A DNA stretch of 64,000 nucleotides from contig NZ_JAUSUJ010000017.1 of assembly GCF_030813915.1 (NCBI RefSeq), positions 1-64,000 of the forward strand. Direction: 5' to 3'. Under the pieces are notes generated by a model that saw only the letters and a list, made by a program, of their open reading frames with translations, made no database searches and had not been told where the DNA came from. This stretch comes from Rhodoplanes tepidamans. Its GTDB lineage: Bacteria > Pseudomonadota > Alphaproteobacteria > Rhizobiales > Xanthobacteraceae. This document shows, one piece after another, positions 55,843-64,000 of the stretch (within the stretch, counting starts at the first letter, position 1; each line of letters begins with the position of its first letter). The translations under genes were made by a program, and so were the position numbers.

Positions 55843-55883
55843 CCTGCGGTCACGGGCCTGCGGTCACGGGCCTGCGGTCACGG
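55843..55883. repeat. 14-bp tandem repeat, three units
   Basis: CCTGCGGTCACGGG occurs at 55843-55856 and 55857-55870, then 13 of its 14 bases at 55871-55883. Degenerate GGAGTCACGG follows. It lies between the binding-protein gene and the convergent LysR gene and has no coding sense. Confidence 0.8.
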
Positions 55884-55931
55884 CGTCTGGAGTCACGGCG
55901 CCCGGGGTCCCGGGCCGCGATCGGACGGGTG

Positions 55932-56873
55932 TCACGCCACCGACTGCATGCCGGAGCGGGCGGCGGCGCGGACGTCCGGCGCGCGACCGTCGGCCGTGCC
56001 GGGCCTCTCGGTCGTGCCGGGCTTGCCGCGCGGGCGCAGCGTCTCGGCCAGCATGGCGACCAGGTCGTCGCGCACCGCCGGATCGGCGTCGGTTCCCACG
56101 CAGATGCTGCAGGCGACGTCCGCGAGGGGCGGCAGGCCGGCGTCGTCGCACACCGTGGCCGGATCGGCCAGGCTGCGGGTCATGGCCGACAGGCCGAGCC
56201 CGGCCGCCACGGCGCGGCGCAGCTCGTCGACATGGCCGGCCGTGAAGACCATCTCGAAGCTGCGCCCGGCCGTCTCCAGCGCCGCCACCATGTGGCGATG
56301 GAACAGGCAGCTCTCGCCGCGGCTGACCAGCGGCAGCGGCTGCGCCGGATCGATGGCGATCGGCCCGCGCGTCCACACCAGCTCGTCGCGCCAGTGGTGG
56401 CTCGCCATCTCGTGCGGGTGCGGGCTCGTCATCGCGACGATGACGTCGATCTCGCCCTGCTCGAGCTCGTGCAGCAGGGCGCTGCTGCAGCAGGTCTTCA
56501 TGTGCAGGCGCACGTCCGGCCAGCGGGCCCGGAACGCCGCCAGGCTCTGCCACAGGGGCAGACCGACGAAGTCGCCCGGCAGGCCGAAGCGCAGCAGGCG
56601 GCCGCGGCCGCTGCCGTGGGCGAGCGAGACGATCTGGTCGTTGATGGCGAGCAGCTTGCGGGCCTGGCTGACGACGTGGCTGCCCTTCTCGGTGAGGCTG
56701 ACGCCGGGCGCGCTCTTGTCGAGCAGGTCGAAGCCCAGGAGGAACTGGAGCCGCTTGATCTGGGCGCTGACCGCGGGCTGGGTCACGCCGAGCTTCTGGG
56801 CGGCCTTGGTGAAGCTGCGGAGGTCGACGACCGTCAGCAGCGTGCGCAGAAGCTCGGTCGGAATATTCGTCAT
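55932..56873 (-). CDS. LysR-type transcription regulator
   Basis: Regulator of 313 residues. The HTH occupies residues 1-65 (LLRTLLTVVDLRSFTKAAQKLGVTQPAVSAQIKRLQFLLGFDLLDKS). The effector domain follows, with GRLLRFGLPGDFVGLPLWQSLAAFRARWPDVRL and VAAGLGLSAM typical. Its C-terminal 40 residues are hydrophilic. It is convergent with the NMT1-type binding-protein gene and separated from the carboxypeptidase gene by 540 bp (56874-57413) in which I see nothing but short, unsupported frames. Its target is unknown. Confidence 0.88.
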   Translation of the reverse strand: MTNIPTELLRTLLTVVDLRSFTKAAQKLGVTQPAVSAQIKRLQFLLGFDLLDKSAPGVSLTEKGSHVVSQARKLLAINDQIVSLAHGSGRGRLLRFGLPGDFVGLPLWQSLAAFRARWPDVRLHMKTCCSSALLHELEQGEIDVIVAMTSPHPHEMASHHWRDELVWTRGPIAIDPAQPLPLVSRGESCLFHRHMVAALETAGRSFEMVFTAGHVDELRRAVAAGLGLSAMTRSLADPATVCDDAGLPPLADVACSICVGTDADPAVRDDLVAMLAETLRPRGKPGTTERPGTADGRAPDVRAAARSGMQSVA

Positions 56874-57413
56874 GAGAAACCCGCTTGTGCCTCGGTGCAG
56901 TGCGCTCGATCGGCCCTTGCTCCTGGCTCGATCCGGTCAGCGTGCCAAATCTCGCCGCCCATCTATTTGATCTAGGTCAGTTCACGCGCTGCAGCGCGGG
57001 ATTTTCGGGGCCCGCCACGGTGCTGCAGCGTGCATCGCAGTGCGGACCCGTGCGGGCGGCCACGTCGTCCACGCCGCGCCGGTAGGCCGGCCCGGCGCGC
57101 CCGCGAAGCCGCGACACAGGGCGCACCGTGTTCCGGCGGCCCCGTGCGCGCCGGAACCGCGCCACGTCCGGCGGACCGAACGCGCGCCGGCGGGCGGCAC
57201 CGGCATGTCGTCGCACCCACCCTGCCATTCCGTCCGCGCGGGGATCGGCGGGCCCGCGGCGTGTCGAACTTTGGTCGCTTTCCTGGAGCTTAGGTCGCCC
57301 GGGCGATCGATCGGGCCGCGCGGTTTTGCGTCGGCGGGCCGGATCGGATTACACTGGCGCCCGCCCGTGACGCGGTCCGGGCGCGATCTCGATCAAACGG
57401 GGCTGGTCATCCG

Positions 57414-58964
57414 ATGCGCGTGTCGTCTCCGCTCGTCGTCTTCCCGGCCGTCGTCGGCCTCGCGCTCGCGGTCGCGGTCGCCGATGCGAGAGCCGCCGGC
57501 GAGTCGCTCCTGCTGGTCGAAGCCGACACCGGCAAGGTGCTGAAGGCCGAGAACGCCACCCATCCCTGGTATCCGGCCTCGGTCACCAAGCTGATGACCG
57601 CCTACGTGACGCTGCGCGCCGTCAAGGAGGGACGCATCACCCTCGACTCCGTGTTCACGGTGTCGCCGAACGCGCTCGCGCAGCAGCCGACCAAGATGGG
57701 CTTCGCCACCGGTACCCAGGTCACGGTCGACAACGCCCTGAAGATGATGATGGTCAAGTCGGCCAACGACATCGCCGTGGTGCTGGCGGAGGGCGTGTCG
57801 GGCTCCATCGAGGCCTTCGCGGACGAGATGAACGCCGCCTCGGCGCGCCTCGGCATGACGCAGTCGAGCTGGGTCAATCCGAACGGCCTGCCGGCGGACG
57901 GCCAGATCACCTCGGCGCGCGACATGGCGATCCTGGCGCTGGCGCTGCTGCGCGAGTTCCCGGAATACGAGGGCTACTGGAGCATCCCGGCGATCCGCTT
58001 CGGCAAGCGCATCATCCGCAACACCAACTCGCTCCTGGTCCGCTACCCGGGCGCCGACGGGATGAAGACCGGCTTCATCTGCGCCTCCGGCTTCAACGTG
58101 GTCGCCACCGCGACGCGCGACAACCGCCGGCTGATCGCCGTGGTGTTCGGCGCGCCGTCGCCGGCCGTGCGGGCCGCCAAGGCCGCCTTCCTGTTCGAGA
58201 ACGCCTTCGCCGCCACCGGCCTGAACTGGCTGATGCCGGCCTACGGCAACGTCGCCTCGCTGCAGCCGGTCGTCGCCGAGCCGCCGAACCTACGCGAGGA
58301 GATGTGCGGCAAGCACCGCCGCCGGCCGGCCGCCGAGCAGGCCGACGAGGAGGAGGTCGCCGGCACCGGCCCGAGCGCCGGCGAGCCCGGCGGCGTGCAG
58401 GCGCTGTTCTACGCCGGCTCGCGCACGAGCGGCCCCAAGGCGTCCGCCCTGGTGGCCCAGACGATCGCGGTCGGCCCGCCGGTCGACGTCTATGTCGGGC
58501 CGCCGCGCAAGCCCGGCACGGCGCTCGCCTCGACCGGCCCGGCCCGCATCGTGCCGCCCGGCAAGCCGCCCGCCGCCGCGGCCGCGGTCTCCACCGGCAC
58601 CCGGCCGGCCGGGGCGAAGCCGGCGCCGAAGGGGCTCGTCGCGCTGCCGACCAGAGGACCGACCGCCGGAGCCGTGCCGGTTCCGGCCGCCAAGCCGACG
58701 GCCGCCAAGCCCGCCGCCGCCAAGCCCGCCGTCAAGCCGGCCGCGACCAAGCCGGCCGCGGCGAAGCCCCCGGCAGCGCCGAAGCCGACGGTCGCGACCG
58801 CCCCCGCGGCGGCGACCGCCGCCAGGCCCAAGCCGGCGACCGCGGCGCCGACCTCGGCCGCCGCCAGGCCGAACCCCGCCGCCGCGGCGGCCGCCAAGCC
58901 GGCGGCGCCGGGCGCCAAGCCCACCGTCGCGACCGAAAAGCCGTCGCCCACCCGGACCCAATGA
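57414..58964 (+). CDS. D-alanyl-D-alanine carboxypeptidase with long Ala/Pro/Lys tail
   Basis: Penicillin-binding protein of 516 residues, PBP5/6-like (peptidase S11), periplasmic. Signal peptide ends near ADARA. Active-site motifs: Ser56-Val-Thr-Lys59 (SxxK), Ser116-Ala-Asn118 (SxN) and Lys218-Thr-Gly220 (KTG). The catalytic part ends near residue 300. The region about 370-516 is a low-complexity AAKPTAAKPAAAKPAVKPAA repeat that is unusually long and probably spans the wall or binds teichoic-like anions or DNA. There is no clear membrane anchor at the C-terminus. Its stop overlaps the CobW start (ATGA). Confidence 0.9.
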   Translation: MRVSSPLVVFPAVVGLALAVAVADARAAGESLLLVEADTGKVLKAENATHPWYPASVTKLMTAYVTLRAVKEGRITLDSVFTVSPNALAQQPTKMGFATGTQVTVDNALKMMMVKSANDIAVVLAEGVSGSIEAFADEMNAASARLGMTQSSWVNPNGLPADGQITSARDMAILALALLREFPEYEGYWSIPAIRFGKRIIRNTNSLLVRYPGADGMKTGFICASGFNVVATATRDNRRLIAVVFGAPSPAVRAAKAAFLFENAFAATGLNWLMPAYGNVASLQPVVAEPPNLREEMCGKHRRRPAAEQADEEEVAGTGPSAGEPGGVQALFYAGSRTSGPKASALVAQTIAVGPPVDVYVGPPRKPGTALASTGPARIVPPGKPPAAAAAVSTGTRPAGAKPAPKGLVALPTRGPTAGAVPVPAAKPTAAKPAAAKPAVKPAATKPAAAKPPAAPKPTVATAPAAATAARPKPATAAPTSAAARPNPAAAAAAKPAAPGAKPTVATEKPSPTRTQ

Positions 58965-60178
58965 CCGAACCGTTCGACGTGCGGGCGCGGGGCCCCGTCG
59001 CCCCGCTCCCGCTCTCCGTGCTCACCGGCTTCCTCGGTGCCGGCAAGACCACGCTGCTCAACCGCCTGGTGCGGGATCCGGCGCTCGCCGACACGGCGAT
59101 GCTGATCAACGAGTTCGGCGAGATCGGCCTCGACCATCTGCTGGTCCGGCCGGTGCGCGACGGCGTCGTGATGCTGTCCACCGGCTGCCTGTGCTGCACC
59201 GTGAGGGGCGACCTCGTCACCTCGCTGGAGAGCCTGCTGCGCGACCGCGACAACGGCCGCGTCGCGTTCGGCCGCGTCGTCATCGAGACCACCGGGCTCG
59301 CCGATCCGGCGCCGATCCTGCACACCATCATGGTGCACCCGTATCTGGTGATGCGGTTCCGCCTCGACGGGGTGATCACCGTGGTGGACGCCGTCAACGG
59401 CGCCGCGACGCTCGACGCCCATCCGGAGGCGGTGAAGCAGGCCGCCATGGCCGACCGGCTGGTGGTCACCAAGACGGATCTCCTCGACACGCCGGAGCGG
59501 CACGCCGCCTACGCGCGTCTCGTCGACCGCCTGACCGCCCTCAATCCGGCGGCCCCGTGCCTTCCGGTGGACGAGGCGGTGCCGGCCCGGCTGTTCGGCT
59601 GCGGTCTCTACGATCCCGCCACCAAGACGGCCGACGTGCGCCGCTGGCTCGCCGCCGAGGCCTATGCCCCGGCGGACGCGCACGGCCACGCGCATCACCA
59701 CCACGGCCATGATCACGAGGGTCATGATCACGACGGCCATGGTCACGGCCACGATCATGGCCATGACGGGCACCATCACGGTCACGATCCCAACCGCCAC
59801 GACGACCACATCCGCGCCTTCACGCTGTCGACCGACGAGGCGGTGCCGGCCTCCGCCTTCGACATGTTCCTGGAGCTCCTGCGCTCCGTGCACGGGCCCG
59901 AGCTCCTGCGGCTGAAGGGGATCGTGAAGCTCGCCGAGCAGCCGGACGCCCCGATGGTCATCCACGGCGTGCAGCACGTCTTCCATCCGCCCGTGCAGCT
60001 TCCCGCCTGGCCGGACGACGACCATCGCACCCGCCTGGTGCTGATCGTCCGCGACATCGCCGAGGCGCGCATCCGCGAGCTGTTCGCCGCCTTCCTGTCG
60101 GCGGTCGGACCGGACCGGCCGGACCGCACGGCCCTGATCGACAATCCCCTGGTGCCGTTCGGCGGCATCGACCGATGA
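58961..60178 (+). CDS. CobW/COG0523 GTPase metallochaperone with His-rich loop
   Basis: G3E-family GTPase of 405 residues. Walker A GFLGAGKTT at 23-31, the metal-binding CLCC at residues 76-79 (CxCC) and the guanine motif TKTD. Residues about 243-281 are a His/Asp/Gly-rich stretch (HHHHGHDHEGHDHDGHGHGH and on), able to bind zinc, nickel or cobalt. The C-terminal CobW_C domain (IRAFTLSTDEAVPASAFDMFLELLRSVHGPELLRLKGIVKLAEQPDAPMVIHGVQHVFHPP) is complete. It probably delivers zinc to a target enzyme in low metal. It is coupled to the carboxypeptidase by a 4-base overlap. Confidence 0.93.
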   Translation: MTEPFDVRARGPVAPLPLSVLTGFLGAGKTTLLNRLVRDPALADTAMLINEFGEIGLDHLLVRPVRDGVVMLSTGCLCCTVRGDLVTSLESLLRDRDNGRVAFGRVVIETTGLADPAPILHTIMVHPYLVMRFRLDGVITVVDAVNGAATLDAHPEAVKQAAMADRLVVTKTDLLDTPERHAAYARLVDRLTALNPAAPCLPVDEAVPARLFGCGLYDPATKTADVRRWLAAEAYAPADAHGHAHHHHGHDHEGHDHDGHGHGHDHGHDGHHHGHDPNRHDDHIRAFTLSTDEAVPASAFDMFLELLRSVHGPELLRLKGIVKLAEQPDAPMVIHGVQHVFHPPVQLPAWPDDDHRTRLVLIVRDIAEARIRELFAAFLSAVGPDRPDRTALIDNPLVPFGGIDR

Positions 60179-60185
60179 GGCACGC

Positions 60186-60758
60186 ATGAGCCCACCCGCA
60201 CCGACCGGCACCACCGACCTGCCGGCTCCGGCCGACGTCGTCGCCTGGTGGGTCGGGCTCGGGCCGGCGCGCTGGTTCGTCAAGGATCTGTCGCTCGACG
60301 AGGAGATCCGGCAGCGCTTCGGTGCGGCCCATGCGGCGGCCGCGGCCGGCCGCCTCGCCGCCTGGGAGGAGACGCCCGAGGGGGCGCTGGCGCTCCTGCT
60401 GCTGCTCGACCAGTTCCCCCGCAACATGTTCCGCGGCTCGGCCGAGGCGTTCGCGACGGACGCACCGGCGCTCGCCATCGCGATCCGGGCGATCGACCGC
60501 GGCTTCGATCGCGCCTTCGCCAACCCGGTCCGTCGCTTCTTCTACCTGCCGTACATGCACTCCGAGGACCTCGCCGATCAGGAGCGCTGCATCGCGCTCT
60601 GCCGGGACGCGGACGATCCCGAGGGGGTCCATCACGCCGAGGTGCATGCCGACATCATCCGCCGGTTCGGCCGGTTCCCCCATCGCAACCCCATGCTGGG
60701 CCGGACGACCACGCCGGAGGAGCAGGCCTTCCTGGACGCCGGCGGCTTCGCCGGCTGA
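60186..60758 (+). CDS. DUF924-family protein
   Basis: Protein of 190 residues of the DUF924 (TPR-like) family. Marks: VVAWWVGLGPARWFVKDLSLDEEIRQRF at the start, the block LLLLDQFPRNMFRGSAEAFATD, RRFFYLPYMHSEDLADQERC and FGRFPHRNPMLGR. No enzyme activity is known; some relatives bind small molecules. GAGG lies 5 bases before the ATG. It starts 7 bases after cobW and is probably in the same operon. Confidence 0.9.
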   Translation: MSPPAPTGTTDLPAPADVVAWWVGLGPARWFVKDLSLDEEIRQRFGAAHAAAAAGRLAAWEETPEGALALLLLLDQFPRNMFRGSAEAFATDAPALAIAIRAIDRGFDRAFANPVRRFFYLPYMHSEDLADQERCIALCRDADDPEGVHHAEVHADIIRRFGRFPHRNPMLGRTTTPEEQAFLDAGGFAG

Positions 60759-60889
60759 TCGTCCCGGATGCTGCCGGAACGGGCTGCGGTCAGCGCCGAA
60801 AGCGGCCGTGGCGCCAAGGTTTCGACGATTTTGACGTGTTCAAGACCCGGGGGACCGACGATCACACGAACACCGTTTGGAGCCGACCC

Positions 60890-61555
60890 ATGATCGACAC
60901 CACGCGTGCAGGCCGCAGCGGATGGCTGGTTCTCGCCGGGCTTCTGCTCGGCGCGGCCCCCGCCCTGGCGGCCGAACCGAACGGCGAATGGATGGTGGCC
61001 GACGGGGTCGCCAAGGTCCGGATCGAGACCTGCGGGAGCGAGCTCTGGGGCGTCGTCTCGTGGGAGAAGGTGCCGGGCGGCATCGACCAGTACAATCCGG
61101 ATCCGGCCAAGCGGACCCGTCCGACGCTCGGCATGCCGCTGCTGCTCGGCATGCAGCAGGCGGCCCCCAACCGCTGGGACGGCGAGATCTACAACGCCCA
61201 GAACGGCAAGACCTACACGGCCAACATCAAGCTCGCGAGCCCCGACCAGCTCGAGCTGCAGGGCTGCGTGCTCGGCTTCCTGTGCGGTGGCCAGACCTGG
61301 ACCCGCACGGCCGCCGCGCTGCCGGCCCAGAAGCCGTCGGCCTCGGCCAGGCCGGCGACCGCCAAGCCGCCGGCCCGTGGCACCACGGGCCAGGCTGCGG
61401 CCGCGCCGGCGGACGGCGTAGCGAAGACCTTCGAGACCGTGAAGGACGTCTGCACGGCGGTCGCCGAGGCGACCGGCCTGCCGGTCGTCGCCGAGCAGCC
61501 CGCCGCGCCGGCCTCGCGCCCGCCTGCCGGCGGCAGCCGCCCGGTTCCGCGCTGA
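60890..61555 (+). CDS. DUF2147-family exported protein with Pro/Ala tail
   Basis: Secreted or periplasmic protein of 221 residues. Signal peptide SGWLVLAGLLLGAAPALAAEP. The DUF2147 domain (GEWMVADGVAKVRIETCGSELWGVVSWEKVPGGIDQYNPDPAKRTRPTLGMPLLLGMQQAAPNRWDGEIYNAQNGKTYTANIKLASPDQLELQGCVLGFLCGGQTWTRT) covers about 30-145, with Cys pairs that may form disulfides. A hydrophilic Pro/Ala-rich tail follows. GGAG lies 7-8 bases before the ATG. A strong terminator follows. Confidence 0.9.
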   Translation: MIDTTRAGRSGWLVLAGLLLGAAPALAAEPNGEWMVADGVAKVRIETCGSELWGVVSWEKVPGGIDQYNPDPAKRTRPTLGMPLLLGMQQAAPNRWDGEIYNAQNGKTYTANIKLASPDQLELQGCVLGFLCGGQTWTRTAAALPAQKPSASARPATAKPPARGTTGQAAAAPADGVAKTFETVKDVCTAVAEATGLPVVAEQPAAPASRPPAGGSRPVPR

Positions 61556-61600
61556 GGCGACGAACCGAGCGCCTCGCCGATCGTCGACCATTCGCCGACG

Positions 61601-61630
61601 AAAAATGCCCGCCGTGCGGCGGGCATTTTT
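61601..61630. terminator. Bidirectional Rho-independent terminator
   Basis: TGCCCGCC (61606-61613) and GGCGGGCA (61618-61625) form an 8-bp GC stem with loop GTGC. It is flanked by AAAAA on the left and TTTTTT on the right, so the full arms are 13 bp. It can stop the plus-strand DUF2147 operon and the minus-strand exporter gene. Confidence 0.9.
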
Positions 61631-61692
61631 TGTGCGTCATCCGTTCTCCGGCGGATCGGTCCGGCGCCGAACCCTCTCTCCCAGCGGGCAGG

Positions 61693-64000
61693 TCACTCCG
61701 CCGCCGAGACCGGGTGGTCCTTGCGGGCCGGCGTCTCGTCGGGCTCCGGGGCGCTCGGCTCTTCCTTCTCGATCACCCGCGGCGGGCCCATCAGGGCCGG
61801 CTGGAACAGCACCGCGAAGCACATCGTGGTGACCAGCGACAGCGCCAGCAGCTCGCCCATGCTCGACGTGCCCGGATGGCTCGACATCCACAGCGAGCCG
61901 AAGGCCGTCGCGGTGGTCAGCGCGCTCCAGATCACGGCGCGGGTGAGGCTCGACTGCAGGAGCCCGGTCTGTCCGGCCCGCCAGGCCATGATGTAGTAGA
62001 TCTTGAAGGCGACGCCGACGCCGAGCAGCAGCGGCAGCGCGATGATGTTGGCGAAGTTCATCGGCATGCCGATGATGACGCAGAACTCCAGCGTCAGCAC
62101 GCCGGCGAGCAGCAGCGGCACCAGGGTCAGCAGCACGTCGCCGAAGCGCCGCAGCACGATCCACAGGAGCAGCATGATCGAGACGAGGGCGTAGATGCCG
62201 GCGTGGATGAAGGCCGACACCACCGTCTCGCCCGACTTCAGGATCGAGATCGGTGCGCCGGTCGCGGTCGGGAAGGCGGTCAGCATCGCCTCGGCGAAGC
62301 TGCGCAGCACCTCGGTGTCGTTGGGATCGCCTTTCGGGGTCGCCTCGACCCGGATGCGGCCGTCGGGCGTCTTCCAGTCCCTGACGAGATCGGCCGGCAG
62401 CGTCTCCAGGCTGATCGGCTGCGCCTCCAGGAGATCGCGCCACTGGTCGAACACGGTCTTCAGCGGAACGATGAAGGCGGCCTCCACGGCCTGCCGGGTG
62501 GCCTGGCCCGCCTCGGCGAGGCGGCCGAGCGCGGCGGCGAGCCGCGCCGAGGCCTCGGCGCCCGGACCGGGCCGGTCGACCTGGATCTGGGTCAGCAGGT
62601 CCTGGCCGCGGCGCAGCGCCGCCACGTTGTCGGCGTCGCTCGGCGTCGGCATCATGCGCGGGCTGAGGGCGGGGCCCAGCACCTTCTTCAGGCCCTCGAC
62701 GATGGCGAGCTTCTGCTCCTGATCGGACGGCACGAAGCTGGTGAGCGTCATCACCCGGGCGACCTCCGGCAGCGACCGCAGCTTCTCGGCGGCGGCGGCG
62801 GCTTCGGCGGCGTTCGGCGCCAGGACGTCGATGGCGTTGGCGCCGATGTTCGGATCGGCCCGCAGGTCCAGGAGGGTCGCGACCGACTCGACGTTCTTGT
62901 TGCGCAGGTTGATCGGGTTGAAGTCGAAGGTGAGGAAGTAGAGGAGCGGCGCGCCGAGGAGGGCGACCAGCGCGGTGCCGCCGACCACGGCGATGCGGTG
63001 CCGCTCCAGGAAGCGGTCGACCGGGGCGAGCTGGCGGTAGCCGATCTCGTCCGGCTCGCCGGGCGGGTTGAGCACCTTGAGCAGCGCCGGCAGCAGCGTG
63101 ACGCTGGTGATCAGGGCGATCAGCATGCCGATGCCGGCGATCTTGCCGAGCTCGGAGATGCCCGAATAGTCGGTCGGCGTGAACGACAGGAAGGCGGCCG
63201 CGACGGCGCTGGCGGCGAGCGTCAGCGGGGCGCCGATGCGGCGCGCCGTGGCGACCAGCGCGGTCTTGAGGTCGTCGATCTCGTGCCGCTCGGTGCGGTA
63301 GCGCACCGCGAACTGGATGCCGAAATCGACGCCGAGGCCGATGAACAGCACCGCGAAGGCGACCGAGATCGGGTTGAGGGCGTCGACCAGCAGGAGGCCG
63401 ATCGCCGCCGTCATCGACAGGCCGACGAACATGTTGGCGTAGACGGCGAAGATCAGCTTGGCCGAGCGCAGCGCAAGCCACAGGATGCCGAGCACCACCA
63501 CGATGGTGAGGACCATGTCGCGCACGGCGCCGGTCTGCATGGTGGAGAATTCCTCGTCCGCCATGGCGATCGGCCCGGTGAGCCTGACCCGCGCCTGGTA
63601 CTGCCCGGCGAGATCGAGCTCGCGGGCGGCCTCGCGGATCGCCGCGGAGGCCGCCGCCCCCGGCTCCAGGGCCGTGTAGTCGAGCACCGGCCGCACCTCG
63701 ACGAAGCGGCGCAGATCCTCCGGCGCCGGCTCCTTGCCGGTCATCAGCGCCTGCCAGGAGAAGCTCGCCGGCCGGCCCGCCAGGGCGTCCTCGATCGTCT
63801 CGGCGGCGCGGTCGAAGGCCGGTGCGGCGGCGTCGAGTTGCACCATGTTGCCGCGCACGCCGGAGAGCACCAGCGACAGGCCCTGGACGAGGCCGCGCAG
63901 ATTGGGGTCACCGCCCAGCGTGCGCACCAGCGGACCGGCCTGGGACAGGCCCTTGGCGGTGGCCTCGAGCTCCTCGACCGACTGGAACAGCAGGCCGTTG
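61693..64000 (-). CDS. hpnN: RND/MMPL exporter, HpnN-like (hopanoid transport), 5' end outside the window
   Basis: C-terminal 769 residues of an RND-superfamily exporter; the frame stays open to base 64000 (NGLLFQSVEELEATAKG...). Two sets of membrane segments are visible. The first has IVVVLGILWLALRSAKLIFAVYANMFVGLSMTAAIGLLLVD and FIGLGVDFGIQFAVRYR, with a sterol-sensing-like layout. The second has GIYALVSIMLLLWIVLRRFGDVLLTLVPLLLAGVLTL and GVGVAFKIYYIMAWRAG. A large periplasmic domain lies between. These match HpnN, which moves hopanoids to the outer membrane. No hpn or shc genes are in view. Confidence 0.85.
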   Translation of the reverse strand, partial: NGLLFQSVEELEATAKGLSQAGPLVRTLGGDPNLRGLVQGLSLVLSGVRGNMVQLDAAAPAFDRAAETIEDALAGRPASFSWQALMTGKEPAPEDLRRFVEVRPVLDYTALEPGAAASAAIREAARELDLAGQYQARVRLTGPIAMADEEFSTMQTGAVRDMVLTIVVVLGILWLALRSAKLIFAVYANMFVGLSMTAAIGLLLVDALNPISVAFAVLFIGLGVDFGIQFAVRYRTERHEIDDLKTALVATARRIGAPLTLAASAVAAAFLSFTPTDYSGISELGKIAGIGMLIALITSVTLLPALLKVLNPPGEPDEIGYRQLAPVDRFLERHRIAVVGGTALVALLGAPLLYFLTFDFNPINLRNKNVESVATLLDLRADPNIGANAIDVLAPNAAEAAAAAEKLRSLPEVARVMTLTSFVPSDQEQKLAIVEGLKKVLGPALSPRMMPTPSDADNVAALRRGQDLLTQIQVDRPGPGAEASARLAAALGRLAEAGQATRQAVEAAFIVPLKTVFDQWRDLLEAQPISLETLPADLVRDWKTPDGRIRVEATPKGDPNDTEVLRSFAEAMLTAFPTATGAPISILKSGETVVSAFIHAGIYALVSIMLLLWIVLRRFGDVLLTLVPLLLAGVLTLEFCVIIGMPMNFANIIALPLLLGVGVAFKIYYIMAWRAGQTGLLQSSLTRAVIWSALTTATAFGSLWMSSHPGTSSMGELLALSLVTTMCFAVLFQPALMGPPRVIEKEEPSAPEPDETPARKDHPVSAAE

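Noticed and set aside
55843-55883. Possible CRISPR-like array
   Set aside because: Units are adjacent with no spacers; it is a plain 14-bp tandem repeat.
56977-57543. Short overlapping frames before the carboxypeptidase
   Set aside because: No ribosome site, no motif and composition typical of chance frames in GC-rich DNA.

Overview
This window is very GC-rich, protein-dense DNA from an alphaproteobacterium, most likely of the Hyphomicrobiales (Rhizobiales). The reasons are the hopanoid-type RND exporter at the right edge, FixJ-type response regulators, a MASE4 sensor kinase, many GTG/TTG starts, and palindromic intergenic elements beginning CGTCATTCCGGGG of the kind I associate with this group. 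The genus cannot be fixed from sequence alone.

Layout. (1) 1-2550: a subtilase open at the left edge, with visibly lower GC than everything to its right. It is followed by a tRNA-3'-end-like remnant near 2507-2547 that may mark the edge of an integrated island. (2) 2667-6243, minus strand: a large winged-helix/NTPase/helical-repeat regulator and a Dps protein. (3) 6472-16053, plus strand: a long collinear run. It holds a MASE4 histidine kinase, a FixJ-type regulator, a lone receiver, a YcaC-like hydrolase, a Tat-exported alpha/beta hydrolase, XapX, an exported amidohydrolase with a Cys/His-rich tail, DoxX, and an MFS exporter fused to a monooxygenase-like domain. ATGA overlaps couple several of these pairs, and the run is the best candidate here for an undescribed functional unit. 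(4) 16105-24029: an orphan flagellar-rod-like protein, an Old Yellow Enzyme, a membrane metallophosphoesterase, an AI-2E-type permease, an odd receiver protein, an SDR and DctA. (5) 24303-30708: a LysR regulator divergent from dctA, Tex, a zinc alcohol dehydrogenase with a small membrane partner, and a histone-H1-like protein. (6) 31393-39656: a 2-hydroxyacid dehydrogenase divergent from an Lrp regulator, a complete sulfate ABC operon (sbp-cysT-cysW-cysA), an amidohydrolase-2 and ChrA. (7) 39777-46178: a fumarylacetoacetase-family enzyme, a VanX-like dipeptidase, a two-subunit molybdenum hydroxylase, a collagen-like lipoprotein and an EamA permease. (8) 46441-51264: a complete branched-chain-amino-acid-type ABC operon. 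(9) 51428-56873: PutA divergent from an NMT1-type binding protein, and a LysR regulator. (10) 57414-64000: a D,D-carboxypeptidase coupled to a CobW metallochaperone, DUF924, DUF2147, a strong bidirectional terminator, and an HpnN-like exporter open at the right edge.

Intergenic DNA carries at least eight large inverted-repeat elements. Two of them supply the end of an adjacent coding sequence. I found no rRNA, no intact tRNA, no CRISPR array and no recognisable transposase or integrase.
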